Positions 1 to 8,493 of a stretch of DNA of 64,000 nt are shown one piece after another (position 1 is the stretch's first letter; every line of letters starts with the position of its first letter). The position numbers and the translations under genes are program-made. The notes below the pieces were generated by a model, which searched no databases, was not told the DNA's origin, and saw only the letters and a list, made by a program, of their open reading frames with translations. Source of the stretch: Flavobacterium turcicum (GTDB lineage Bacteria > Bacteroidota > Bacteroidia > Flavobacteriales > Flavobacteriaceae). Location of the stretch: contig NZ_JAAOBY010000006.1 of the NCBI RefSeq assembly GCF_011365745.1, forward strand, positions 175,168 to 239,167, given 5' to 3'.

Positions 1-1
1 A

Positions 2-751
2 TCTGGAATTAGAAAACTAGCTACAGATCGTGCTAAAAAAGCCAATCTACACAATAAAAAATTGCGAGATTGTCGTGCGCACTTGCCCGATACTAAAAAT
101 CCTAGAAACTTAGAGAGTACACTTTTTATTACCGAGGGAGATTCGGCTTCGGGATCCATTACCAAGTCGCGCGATGTAAATACGCAAGCCGTGTTTAGTT
201 TGCGTGGAAAGCCGCTGAACTCATACGGAATGAGTAAAAAAATTGTGTACGAAAACGAAGAGTTTAACTTGCTACAAGCTGCTTTAGATATTGAGGACGG
301 TCTCGAAAAGCTGCGTTACAACAACATTGTAATCGCTACCGATGCAGATGTCGATGGAATGCACATTCGATTGTTGTTGATTACCTTCTTTTTGCAATTT
401 TTCCCAGAATTAATTAAAGAAGGGCATTTGTATATTTTGCAAACGCCATTGTTTAGGGTTCGAAACAAGAAAGAAACCATTTATTGTTACTCTGAAGAAG
501 AGCGAAAAGATGCCATCGAAAAACTAAAACCAAAACCAGAAATCACACGATTTAAAGGATTAGGTGAGATTTCACCAGATGAGTTCAAGAATTTTATTGG
601 AGAAACCATTCGTTTAGATCCTATTATGATGGATAAAAATACGTCGATTGAGCAGTTATTGTCTTTCTACATGGGTAAAAATACACCAGATCGACAAGAT
701 TTTATTATTAAGAACTTGAAGGTGGAGTTGGATGCTTTGGTAGAGGAGTAA
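2..751 (+). CDS. parE: DNA topoisomerase IV subunit B (ParE), C-terminal part
   Basis: This is the 3' end of a type IIA topoisomerase B subunit. The frame is open to the left edge, so the ATPase domain lies outside the window. What remains carries the TOPRIM domain: the EGDSA motif near fragment residue 45 and the DADVDG metal-binding motif, followed by the FKGLGE region and a short C-terminal tail. With ParC it forms the heterotetramer that decatenates chromosomes. I call it ParE and not GyrB because a ParC-like subunit lies just downstream in the same direction. The stop at 749-751 is 13 bases before a GTG-started nuclease gene, which suggests a shared transcript. Confidence 0.93.
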   Translation, partial: SGIRKLATDRAKKANLHNKKLRDCRAHLPDTKNPRNLESTLFITEGDSASGSITKSRDVNTQAVFSLRGKPLNSYGMSKKIVYENEEFNLLQAALDIEDGLEKLRYNNIVIATDADVDGMHIRLLLITFFLQFFPELIKEGHLYILQTPLFRVRNKKETIYCYSEEERKDAIEKLKPKPEITRFKGLGEISPDEFKNFIGETIRLDPIMMDKNTSIEQLLSFYMGKNTPDRQDFIIKNLKVELDALVEE

Positions 752-764
752 TATAGGTTTTATT

Positions 765-1871
765 GTGTCAGAAAATCTTCAAAATAAAGTTTTATTTTCT
801 CAAGTTGTTGAGTTACTACAAAATGCTCGAACGCAAGTTCTACGTACTGTAAACTCAACAATGGTGTATGCCTATTTTGAAATTGGAAGAATGATTGTTG
901 AAGAAGAACAAAATGGAAACAACCGAGCTGAATATGGGAAGCAATTATTGAAAGGACTTTCTAAAGAGTTAACTACTGAGTTTGGGAAAGGGTTTTCAGT
1001 TGAAAATCTAGAGAGAATCAGAAAGTTTTATACAATTTATTCAAATTCGTTGACAGTGTCTACGATTTCTGAAAATATAAAATCACAGTCACTGTCTACG
1101 GAATTACAAATAAGAGAAAGTGAATTTAGATTATCACAAGATGACCGATTAAAATCAGCAAGACTAACTTTGATTTTCAAATTAACTTGGTCTCATTATA
1201 ATTTTTTGATTCGAATAGATGATGAAAAAGAAAGACGTTTCTATGAAATAGAAGCCGAAAAATACAATTGGAGTGTTCGCGAATTAAAACGACAATATGA
1301 TTCGGCACTTTACACACGATTGGCTTTGAGCAGAGATAAAGAAGGGATTTTGAAACTTTCTGAGAAGGGTCAAATTATTGAGAAACCAAAAGATATTATT
1401 AAAGATCCTTATATTTTAGAATTTCTAGGCTTACCTGAATTGCATCAGTATTCCGAATCGGAACTAGAAGAGGAAATCATTAATAAACTAGAGCATTTTC
1501 TATTAGAATTAGGTCACGGTTTTACTTTTGTAGCGAGACAAAACAGAATTACTTTTGATGATAAACATTTTCGAATCGATTTGGTTTTTTATAACCGAAT
1601 ATTAAAATGTTTTGTTCTAATTGATTTAAAAATAGGGGAACTGAAGCATCAAGACTTAGGACAAATGCAAATGTATGTCAATTATTATGACAGAGAAATG
1701 CGTTTGGAAGATGAAAATAAAACGATTGGCATTGTGCTTTGCCAAAACAAAAGCGATTTAGTAGTCGAGTATACTTTGCCTGAAAATAATGAGCAAATAT
1801 TTGCCAGTAAATACAAAACAATTCTGCCTAGCAGAGAAGATTTAATACAATTAATTTCGGAATCAAAATAA
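765..1871 (+). CDS. DUF1016 (YhcG-type) PD-(D/E)XK nuclease domain protein
   Basis: This 368-residue protein has the two-part architecture of the DUF1016/YhcG family. The N-terminal helical domain covers about residues 1-150 (conserved 'YFEIGRMIVEEEQ' and 'GKGFSVENLERIRKFY' blocks). The C-terminal PD-(D/E)XK nuclease-like domain covers about residues 220-350. The putative catalytic core is RIDLVFY (Asp) followed by IDLKIGE, where DLK fills the ExK position, then GQMQMYVNYYD. The start is GTG at 765, 13 bases after the parE stop, and the stop codon directly abuts the parC ATG (TAAATG), so it appears translationally coupled to parC. Arginine is mostly AGA/CGA and the gene looks more A+T-rich than parC (by eye, not computed), which may indicate transfer. 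No substrate is known to me. Nuclease activity is inferred from the fold. Confidence 0.9.
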   Translation: MSENLQNKVLFSQVVELLQNARTQVLRTVNSTMVYAYFEIGRMIVEEEQNGNNRAEYGKQLLKGLSKELTTEFGKGFSVENLERIRKFYTIYSNSLTVSTISENIKSQSLSTELQIRESEFRLSQDDRLKSARLTLIFKLTWSHYNFLIRIDDEKERRFYEIEAEKYNWSVRELKRQYDSALYTRLALSRDKEGILKLSEKGQIIEKPKDIIKDPYILEFLGLPELHQYSESELEEEIINKLEHFLLELGHGFTFVARQNRITFDDKHFRIDLVFYNRILKCFVLIDLKIGELKHQDLGQMQMYVNYYDREMRLEDENKTIGIVLCQNKSDLVVEYTLPENNEQIFASKYKTILPSREDLIQLISESK

Positions 1872-4559
1872 ATGAAAGACGAAGAAGACGAAAATACAAT
1901 TCCTGAGGGAGAAGAAAATGAAGATGCAAGCAATGACGCTGGTTTCGAAGATATAAAAACTTCGAATGGCATGCAGCATTTTTACGAAAACAATAATGAA
2001 GAAGGCGATACCATAACCAAGGTTACGGGCATGTACAAAGACTGGTTTCTGGATTATGCTTCGTATGTAATTCTGGAACGCGCCGTACCAGCTATTGAAG
2101 ATGGTTTCAAGCCCGTTCAACGCCGTATCATGCACTCGCTTAAAGAGTTGGATGACGGTCGCTACAATAAGGTAGCCAATGTAGTAGGGCACACGATGCA
2201 GTATCATCCACACGGAGATGCGAGTATTGGTGACGCGATGGTACAAATTGGTCAGAAAGATTTATTAATTGACTGCCAAGGAAACTGGGGAAATATCCTA
2301 ACAGGTGATGGTGCTGCGGCTTCGCGTTACATTGAGGCGCGTTTGTCTAAATTTGCTTTGGAGGTTTTGTATTCTCCAAAAATTACCGATTGGGGTGTTT
2401 CGTATGACGGCCGTCGTGCTGAGCCAAACAATCTTCCTGTTAAGTTTCCATTGCTTTTGGCACAAGGAGCAGAAGGTATTGCAGTAGGACTTTCCACGAA
2501 AGTGTTGCCGCACAATTTCAACGAATTGCTCGATGCTTCGGTTAAAATATTAAAAGGAAAATCATTTACCTTATATCCAGATTTCTTGACGCAAGGTATT
2601 GCTGATGTATCGAATTACAATGACGGAATGCGTGGCGGACGTGTACGCGTTCGTGCTAAAATTGCCCAGTTGGATAAGAATACTTTGGTGATTACTCAAA
2701 TTCCGTTTTCGACCAATACGACTACTTTGATTGATAGTATTTTGAAAGCCAATGAAAAAGGCAAAATTAAAATCAAAAAAATTGAAGACAATACTGCTGC
2801 CGAAGTTGAAATTTTAATTCATCTTTTTCCAGGAGTTTCTCCAGATAAAACCATTGATGCTTTGTTTGCTTTTACAGCTTGCGAAACATCAGTAGCGCCT
2901 TTGGGCTGTGTAATTGAGGATAACAAACCGTTGTTTATTGGAGTGTCTGAAATGTTGCGTATTTCCACTCACAGAACAGTTGATTTACTAAAACAAGAAC
3001 TCGAAATTCAACTCGAAGAATTAAAAAACAAGTGGCATTTTTCTACTCTCGAAAAGATATTTATTCGAGAAGAAATGTACATTGATTTCAAATTGTATTC
3101 GGATAGAGAATCGCTTTACAAATACTTATACGATCGTTTTGAGCCTTTCAAAAAATCATTTGTCAGAGAAATTAATGATGACGATTTACAGCGCTTAACG
3201 CAAATTCCGATGATTCGTATCACGCGTTTTGATTCGGATAAGGCTGACGATATGATTGCCAAGTTAGAAGCTGAAATGCAAGAAGTAGAGCATCATTTAG
3301 CAAACTTAAACGATTTTGCAATTGCTTATTTTACCAAGTTAAAAGAGAAATACGGTAAAGGACGCGAACGCCAAACCGAATTGCGCATTTTTGATGATAT
3401 CGAAGCAACAAAAGTAGTCTTACGCAACACCAAACTGTATGTCAATCGCGAAGAAGGTTTTGTGGGTACGAGTTTAAAGAAAGACGAATACGTTACTGAT
3501 TGTTCTGATATTGACGATGTGATTGTGTTTTTGCGCGATGGAAAAATGATGATTACAAAAGTCGATGCAAAAACTTTTGTGGGTAAAGATATTATTCACG
3601 TAGCTATTTTTGACAAAAGCGACAAGCGTACGATTTACAACTTGATTTACCGAGATGGAAAATCGGGTCCATCGTACATCAAACGTTTTAATGTATCGGG
3701 CGTTACGCGTGATAAAGCGTATGATTTAACCAATGAAACTGCGGGATCTCAAATTGTATACTTTTCATGCAATCCAAACGGAGAGGCTGAGGTTATTACT
3801 ATTTTGTTGCGTCAGGTGGGAACGATCAAAAAATTGAAATTTGATATTGACTTTGCTAACTTAGCCATCAAAGGGCGAAGTTCAAAAGGAAATTTAGTCA
3901 CCAAATACCCAATCAAAAAGATTGAACTGAAAGAAAAAGGAATTTCTACTTTGTTACCTCGTAAAGTCTGGTTTGACGATACGGTACAACGATTAAATGT
4001 AGACGGACGTGGGGAATTGTTAGGCGAATTCAGACCTTCTGATAAAATTTTGATCGTTTCGCAATCAGGGAAATTAAAAGTGATTACACCTGAATTAACC
4101 ACACATTTTGATCAAGACATGATTGTTTTGGAAAAATGGAATCCTAAAAAACCAATTTCGGCTATTTATTATGATGGCGAAAAAGAACGCTACTACATTA
4201 AACGCTTTTTGGTAGAAACCGAGAACAAAGAAGAAGCTTTCATTTCAGAGCATGCTAATTCCAGACTCGAAATTGTTTCAACCGACTACAGACCCGTAGC
4301 CGAATTGATTTTTGCAAAAGTAAAAGGCGTTCAAAAAGAAAATCAAATTGTAGATGTAGAGGCTTTTATCGCCGTAAAAGGATTTAAAGCACAGGGCAAT
4401 CAATTGACTACGGATAAATTAAAACAAGTCAATTTGCTAGATCCACTGCCGTATGAAGAACCAGTAGAAGATGTTCCTGAACCAACTGTTTTAAGCGATG
4501 AAGATACCGGTCCTGTACAACTTGAAGATGATGGTCAAATCACCATGAGTTTAGATTAA
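1872..4559 (+). CDS. parC: DNA topoisomerase IV subunit A (ParC)
   Basis: The breakage-reunion subunit of topoisomerase IV, 895 residues. An acidic, low-complexity N-terminal extension (about residues 1-48) precedes the catalytic core. The core has the QRRIMHSL and YHPHGDASIGDAM blocks and the catalytic tyrosine at about Tyr153 (SRYIEARLSK). A coiled-coil arm and a divergent C-terminal domain follow. At the quinolone-contact position the usual serine is alanine (Ala117) with Asp121 four residues later. The ATG directly follows the nuclease stop codon with no spacer, so the reading frame probably depends on translation of the upstream gene. A strong terminator follows at 4577-4613. The ParC versus GyrA assignment rests on operon context and the short C-terminal domain. 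Confidence 0.93.
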   Translation: MKDEEDENTIPEGEENEDASNDAGFEDIKTSNGMQHFYENNNEEGDTITKVTGMYKDWFLDYASYVILERAVPAIEDGFKPVQRRIMHSLKELDDGRYNKVANVVGHTMQYHPHGDASIGDAMVQIGQKDLLIDCQGNWGNILTGDGAAASRYIEARLSKFALEVLYSPKITDWGVSYDGRRAEPNNLPVKFPLLLAQGAEGIAVGLSTKVLPHNFNELLDASVKILKGKSFTLYPDFLTQGIADVSNYNDGMRGGRVRVRAKIAQLDKNTLVITQIPFSTNTTTLIDSILKANEKGKIKIKKIEDNTAAEVEILIHLFPGVSPDKTIDALFAFTACETSVAPLGCVIEDNKPLFIGVSEMLRISTHRTVDLLKQELEIQLEELKNKWHFSTLEKIFIREEMYIDFKLYSDRESLYKYLYDRFEPFKKSFVREINDDDLQRLTQIPMIRITRFDSDKADDMIAKLEAEMQEVEHHLANLNDFAIAYFTKLKEKYGKGRERQTELRIFDDIEATKVVLRNTKLYVNREEGFVGTSLKKDEYVTDCSDIDDVIVFLRDGKMMITKVDAKTFVGKDIIHVAIFDKSDKRTIYNLIYRDGKSGPSYIKRFNVSGVTRDKAYDLTNETAGSQIVYFSCNPNGEAEVITILLRQVGTIKKLKFDIDFANLAIKGRSSKGNLVTKYPIKKIELKEKGISTLLPRKVWFDDTVQRLNVDGRGELLGEFRPSDKILIVSQSGKLKVITPELTTHFDQDMIVLEKWNPKKPISAIYYDGEKERYYIKRFLVETENKEEAFISEHANSRLEIVSTDYRPVAELIFAKVKGVQKENQIVDVEAFIAVKGFKAQGNQLTTDKLKQVNLLDPLPYEEPVEDVPEPTVLSDEDTGPVQLEDDGQITMSLD

Positions 4560-4576
4560 TTTTATTATCCATAAAA

Positions 4577-4613
4577 AATGCCCCCAAATAGTGCGATACT
4601 ATTTGGGGGCATT
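4577..4613. terminator. Bidirectional hairpin terminator, parC / TerC gene
   Basis: A 16-bp perfect stem (4577-4592 with 4598-4613, core GCCCCCAAATAGT) and a 5-base loop lie between convergent genes. A- and T-rich flanks on both sides allow it to act on both strands. Confidence 0.88.
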
Positions 4614-4657
4614 CTATTTTATAAATGAATTTGAGTTCACTTCTCACAACTCACCAT

Positions 4658-5437
4658 TCACGATTTACTTTTACTTTTATTCATTTTCATATTTAGTACT
4701 TCTACTAATAATGAGAATGAAATGGCAAAGTACAAGTAGCCTTTTGGCACCGGAGTCACATGACTTCCAAAGATTAAAGCGTTAGATAAATGTGCACTTT
4801 CTGTAAGTAGCATCATTCCAATCAAGATCAAAAATGACAATCCCAAAATTTGAATCGACGGATGTTTGTTTACAAAATTCCCAACAGGAACTGCAAACTG
4901 CATCATTATAAGTACCGAAATTACTACAGCAGTAATCATTATATAAAGAGCACCTTCAACGCCATTGGTCATTCCCACGGCAGTTAAAATACTATCAAAA
5001 GAAAAGACAAGGTCAATTAAAATAATCTGAAAAATTACATTTTGAAAGGATTTAGTAGCCGCTTTGCCCAACTCTTTTTCTTCATGGCCTTTTTCGTCCA
5101 CTTTCTCTCTAATTTCATTGGTGCTTTTGTAAATTAAGAACAATCCACCGCCAAACAGAATCAAACTCTGTCCTGTAATTCCAGCTGAAAACCAAGAAAA
5201 ATCAATATGAAACCAAGGCTCTTTCATTTGAATCAAAATATTGATACCAAATAATAGCGCAATACGCATGAACATGGCCAAAAACATACCAATTTTGGTG
5301 GCTTTCTTGCGTTGTTCTACTGGCAATTTACCCGTTGCAATCGAAATAAAAATAATGTTGTCAATTCCCAAAACAATTTCAAGAAAAGTCAACGTTAATA
5401 AGGCTACCCAAGCATCCGGGTTCAAAAATACTTCCAT
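4658..5437 (-). CDS. TerC family integral membrane protein
   Basis: 259 residues with about seven hydrophobic segments and the acidic membrane motifs typical of the TerC/Alx family: 'LEIVLGIDNIIF' near residue 20 and 'LIDLVFSFDSI' near residue 140. Family members are inner-membrane proteins linked to tellurite resistance, pH response and Mn2+ export. The last role is the best-supported for bacterial relatives. A charged cytoplasmic loop (about residues 110-130) separates the two halves, and the C-terminus is Lys/Ser-rich. Convergent with parC across the 4577-4613 terminator. The metal specificity cannot be read from the sequence. Confidence 0.87.
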   Translation of the reverse strand: MEVFLNPDAWVALLTLTFLEIVLGIDNIIFISIATGKLPVEQRKKATKIGMFLAMFMRIALLFGINILIQMKEPWFHIDFSWFSAGITGQSLILFGGGLFLIYKSTNEIREKVDEKGHEEKELGKAATKSFQNVIFQIILIDLVFSFDSILTAVGMTNGVEGALYIMITAVVISVLIMMQFAVPVGNFVNKHPSIQILGLSFLILIGMMLLTESAHLSNALIFGSHVTPVPKGYLYFAISFSLLVEVLNMKMNKSKSKS

Positions 5438-5460
5438 TTTATAGTGTTTAAAAGTCTAAA

Positions 5461-5835
5461 TTAATCATTAATTTTCGTTACAGTACCGCGCTGCTTAGCA
5501 TCAGAGCCTACCATCCCGAATTCAAATGTGTAAGAATCCTTAGTAGTGGTTAAAATTTTCATACCAATCGCTTTTTCTTCGGCCATATTTTTTGGATGCA
5601 ATTTGAGCAAAACATATTCGCAATCATTCACCCATCTAATGCTGGCCGTATCCGTTTTTCCTTCAAAAGTTTCAATTTCAATACTGTCGTTGCGCTCAAA
5701 AACAGTCGTTTTTTTAACGCCATCTACCTCGTATTCAAACTTGAATTTTCCAGTTTTAAAATCCTTACAATTGCGTTCTTGCTCGTAGCAGGAAGCCAAC
5801 ATAAAAATACTTACTAATGCAATAATTTTTTTCAT
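5461..5835 (-). CDS. Small lipoprotein of unknown function
   Basis: 124 residues beginning with a lipoprotein signal: a Lys-rich start, a hydrophobic stretch and a lipobox ending at Cys16 (LASC). The mature part is a compact, charged, probably beta-rich domain with two further cysteines (Cys23 in 'RNCKDF' and Cys73 in 'NDCEYV') that could pair. I do not recognise the family. Its only visible link to topoisomerase is position, and I would not transfer that name. It lies 23 bases upstream of the TerC gene stretch on the same strand, and a structured repeat separates it from the pentapeptide gene. Confidence 0.72.
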   Translation of the reverse strand: MKKIIALVSIFMLASCYEQERNCKDFKTGKFKFEYEVDGVKKTTVFERNDSIEIETFEGKTDTASIRWVNDCEYVLLKLHPKNMAEEKAIGMKILTTTKDSYTFEFGMVGSDAKQRGTVTKIND

Positions 5836-5854
5836 TCTTGTTTTTTTTAGAACC

Positions 5855-5992
5855 TATTCCAGCTGTTCGTTGCAACGTGTTGCGTTTTTTGCTTTTTTTC
5901 TACTGTCCCAAAAGGAGCTTCCGTTGGTCGCTCTTTTTGGGCAAGAAAAAGAACTCAAAAAACAGCAACCCTGTTTTCACTGCCATCTGGGG
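5855..5992 (-). repeat. Dispersed intergenic repeat, family 1, copy A
   Basis: On the minus strand the element starts 5 bases after the stop of the pentapeptide-repeat gene with CCCCAGATGGCAGTGA and ends with CGAACAGCTGGAATA. It contains an internal inverted repeat (CCCAAAA...TTTTTGGG, 5907-5941). The two end motifs match those of copies at 35056-35207 and 36077-36173. The central sequences differ between copies. Confidence 0.6.
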
Positions 5993-5997
5993 TAAAA

Positions 5998-6570
5998 TTA
6001 AACTATTTTGATATCATATTTATCCAATAATCCCACAATTCCTTGCGCCGAAAATTTGGCTTTGCGCATGGGATTGTATTCGGGGTCAATCTTATAATTA
6101 CTTGCTTTGGTAAAATCTACCGAGGCTAATTGCGTATTATTAAAAATTGCGCCTTCAAGCGTACTGTCTTCAAAACTAGAGCCTGTAAGTGTACTGCCAA
6201 CAAAACTTACTTCTTTTAGGGAACAAGCAATAAAATTAGTTTTAGGCATTTTTTTATTGGCAAACGAGGCGTAATCTAGGTTGCAATCCTGAAAACTAAC
6301 TTGAAACAAAAAATCAGCACATTGATCAAAAGCAATGCCTAATAATTTGCAATTGGTAAATTGTACATTTTTGAAACTGCAGCTAGCGGTTTGAATCAGC
6401 GCCAAATTACAATCGATAAACTCACAATCCATAAAAGTGGTTTGCGACCAATTGCTAGAAGAGAAATCGCAGTTAGTAAAAACACAATCTTCAAATTCAC
6501 GGTTGGTGAGTTTGTATGAAGGCAGCACGATTTTATCGAATTTTTTTTGAAAATAGAGTAATTCTTCCAT
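5998..6570 (-). CDS. Pentapeptide-repeat protein
   Basis: 190 residues with a continuous ladder of A(D/N)LXX-like pentapeptides from about residue 20 to 160 (for example 'EDCVFTNCDFS', 'FIDCNLA', 'TFMDCEF'). It is rich in Cys and Phe and should fold as a right-handed quadrilateral beta-helix. Some members (Qnr, MfpA) mimic DNA and bind gyrase or topoisomerase IV, but most have no known role. The gene lies about 1.4 kb from parC on the opposite strand. Its ATG overlaps the stop of the upstream DUF6095 gene by one base (TAATG), indicating translational coupling. No loop typical of Qnr can be identified by eye, so a quinolone role is only a hypothesis. Confidence 0.88.
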   Translation of the reverse strand: MEELLYFQKKFDKIVLPSYKLTNREFEDCVFTNCDFSSSNWSQTTFMDCEFIDCNLALIQTASCSFKNVQFTNCKLLGIAFDQCADFLFQVSFQDCNLDYASFANKKMPKTNFIACSLKEVSFVGSTLTGSSFEDSTLEGAIFNNTQLASVDFTKASNYKIDPEYNPMRKAKFSAQGIVGLLDKYDIKIV

Positions 6571-6791
6571 TAATCGTTAAATAAGCTTTGCATGATTATT
6601 TTTAGACCTTTAAACATGCAATACATCGCGGCACCGCAGGCTGCAATACCTATAGCAAGAATTAAATAATGCCAAACATTTCCTTGGTTCATGAAGGCAT
6701 TATAAATCAAGGACGGTCCAATAAATAACAGCGGCAACGAACCCGCTAAATATTTAACTCCTTTGGATAAAAGTACTCTGTTGGTGCTCAT
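6570..6791 (-). CDS. DUF6095 family small membrane protein
   Basis: 73 residues with two hydrophobic segments (about 11-31 and 41-60) and short polar ends, resembling the small DUF6095 membrane proteins of Flavobacteriia. No function is known. It is the first gene of a two-gene unit and overlaps the pentapeptide-repeat gene by one base. The family name is a recollection and the membrane topology is what I see. Confidence 0.68.
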   Translation of the reverse strand: MSTNRVLLSKGVKYLAGSLPLLFIGPSLIYNAFMNQGNVWHYLILAIGIAACGAAMYCMFKGLKIIMQSLFND

Positions 6792-6922
6792 AGTGATAGT
6801 TTATGCAGTTTGTAATTTTGAGGTCTTAGTTTTTGCAACTTTTAAACACAAAACAATTTTGTCGGTAATTTACGAAAGCAAATTGTTGGTATCGCGTATT
6901 AACAGTTGTCGTTTTATGTTGT

Positions 6923-7573
6923 TTAAATCAAAATTCTAACTAGTAACCAAAACGCCAAAAATATATAACCAATTGTTAAAATGCGATTTCCTTGTTTTCT
7001 GTCATTTTCTGAATAAGCATAAATTCGGTTTCCATTTGGTAGTGTTTTTTTATAAGTTAACAAATGCCACCCAATAAAAATCCCCAATAATCCGCCTAAA
7101 AAAGCAGTTATATATCCCAAAATTATGTATCCTTTTTGTCCTTCTTCTGGTTTTGATAATTCTATAATTCTTTGCCTTTTTATTTCTTCAATTTTTTCTG
7201 GCGTAATTTCTTTGCCTTTATCTTTAAGTAATTTTTTAGCAAGAGAAATGTCAAACTTGTTCCATTCATCACTTTTTGTAATCACTTCAATTAATTCGTC
7301 GTCGGTAAAACTCAATAAATAGTAATCGTTATCAATTTCATTTGTTTCGTTTTCCGACTTTTCTGCAAGTATCTTGTTAGCTTTTTCAAAGTCATTTTTC
7401 TTGAGTTTGATACAGTATTCTTTTCCAAAGCCATTGTTTGCAAAAGTTGGGTCGAAACTTAAAGAATTATCTACTAATACAAATTCAATATTTTGTTCAG
7501 CTATCAATTCGCCTAATTCTTTTGCTGAATTTTGGTCATTAAATTTTTCAAATGTGATAAATTCTTCGTTCAT
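6923..7573 (-). CDS. DUF2007-like domain protein with C-terminal membrane anchor
   Basis: 216 residues. The N-terminal 70 residues resemble the DUF2007 'putative signal transducing' domain: 'NSAKELGELIAEQNIEFVLVDN' followed by 'YCIKLKKNDFEKANKILAE'. A charged helical middle (about 75-145) leads to two hydrophobic segments (about 148-170 and 197-215) that would anchor the protein in the membrane with the DUF2007 part in the cytoplasm. It stands alone on the minus strand. The domain call is tentative because the similarity is short, and no pathway is suggested by its neighbours. Confidence 0.6.
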   Translation of the reverse strand: MNEEFITFEKFNDQNSAKELGELIAEQNIEFVLVDNSLSFDPTFANNGFGKEYCIKLKKNDFEKANKILAEKSENETNEIDNDYYLLSFTDDELIEVITKSDEWNKFDISLAKKLLKDKGKEITPEKIEEIKRQRIIELSKPEEGQKGYIILGYITAFLGGLLGIFIGWHLLTYKKTLPNGNRIYAYSENDRKQGNRILTIGYIFLAFWLLVRILI

Positions 7574-7623
7574 AGCTGTTTCAGTTTCTTGAATTGATTA
7601 TTTTGCAGGATCCTTGAAGCTAT

Positions 7624-8445
7624 CTACGACCTTGATGCACTATAATTCATCACCGCTTGTCGTACACTTTTGTGTTCCAATAATAAGGCAGATGCTTGCT
7701 CGTAGGTAACAGGAATTTCGTCCATGATCATTTTAATGCCACGATCAACAAGTTTGTTGTTGCTGAGTTGCATATCGACCATTTTGTTTCCTTTTACTTT
7801 TCCGAGCTGAATCATGCTTGTAGTCGAAATCATATTTAGAACCAGTTTTTGTGCTGTTCCGGCTTTCATGCGTGAACTACCAGTTACGAATTCAGGACCT
7901 ACAACCACATCAATAGGGAATTGTGCGGTTTGCGAAAGCGGACTGTTGGCATTACACGAAATGCTTCCGGTTGTTATGTTGTTTAGGTTGCAAGCCTGTA
8001 AACCGCCAATTACGTAGGGCGTAGTGCCTGAAGCAGCGATTCCGATAACGACATCATTGGTATTGATGTTAAAAGCTTGCAAGTCAAGCCAGGCTTGTGT
8101 GGCATTGTCTTCGGCATTTTCAACGGCTTTGCGTATAGCTGCATCACCACCTGCAATGATACCCACAACTAAATCAAACGGAACTCCAAAAGTAGGTGGA
8201 CACTCGGAGGCATCAACTACTCCTAATCGGCCGGATGTTCCTGCGCCAATGTAAAACAAACGCCCGCCTTGCTGCATTTTGCGCACAATTTCCTGTACAA
8301 GCGCTTCTATTTGCGGGATGGCTTTTGCCACTGCTTGTGGTACGGTTTGGTCTTCTTGGTTGATATTGGTTAACAATTCCTGAACCGACATTTTTTCTAA
8401 ATGGTCGTATTTGGAGGCTTGTTCGGTGGTTTTTGTAAATTCCAT
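7624..8445 (-). CDS. murQ: N-acetylmuramic acid 6-phosphate etherase
   Basis: A SIS-domain enzyme that cleaves the lactyl ether of MurNAc-6-phosphate in cell-wall recycling, giving GlcNAc-6-phosphate and lactate. Signature blocks visible: 'IGAGTSGRLGVVDASECPPTFG', 'GIIAGGDAAIRKAVENAEDN', 'GIAASGTTPYVIGGL' and 'TGSSRMKAGTAQK'. I chose ATG 8445 (protein starts MEFTKTTEQ), giving 273 residues. An upstream in-frame ATG at 8475 would add ten residues unlike the family. The length is slightly below the E. coli enzyme (298), typical of Bacteroidota. No murK or PTS partner lies alongside. The next gene, a ZIP transporter, is separated by a repeat element. Confidence 0.93.
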   Translation of the reverse strand: MEFTKTTEQASKYDHLEKMSVQELLTNINQEDQTVPQAVAKAIPQIEALVQEIVRKMQQGGRLFYIGAGTSGRLGVVDASECPPTFGVPFDLVVGIIAGGDAAIRKAVENAEDNATQAWLDLQAFNINTNDVVIGIAASGTTPYVIGGLQACNLNNITTGSISCNANSPLSQTAQFPIDVVVGPEFVTGSSRMKAGTAQKLVLNMISTTSMIQLGKVKGNKMVDMQLSNNKLVDRGIKMIMDEIPVTYEQASALLLEHKSVRQAVMNYSASRS

Positions 8446-8493
8446 TGCTACTATATTTTGAGTGCCAAAGCACAAAATTTTCTATTGATTCAG

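Noticed and set aside
5461..5835. Naming the small lipoprotein after topoisomerase IV because it lies near parC
   Set aside because: Its sequence is a lipoprotein with no topoisomerase motif, so only location links them.
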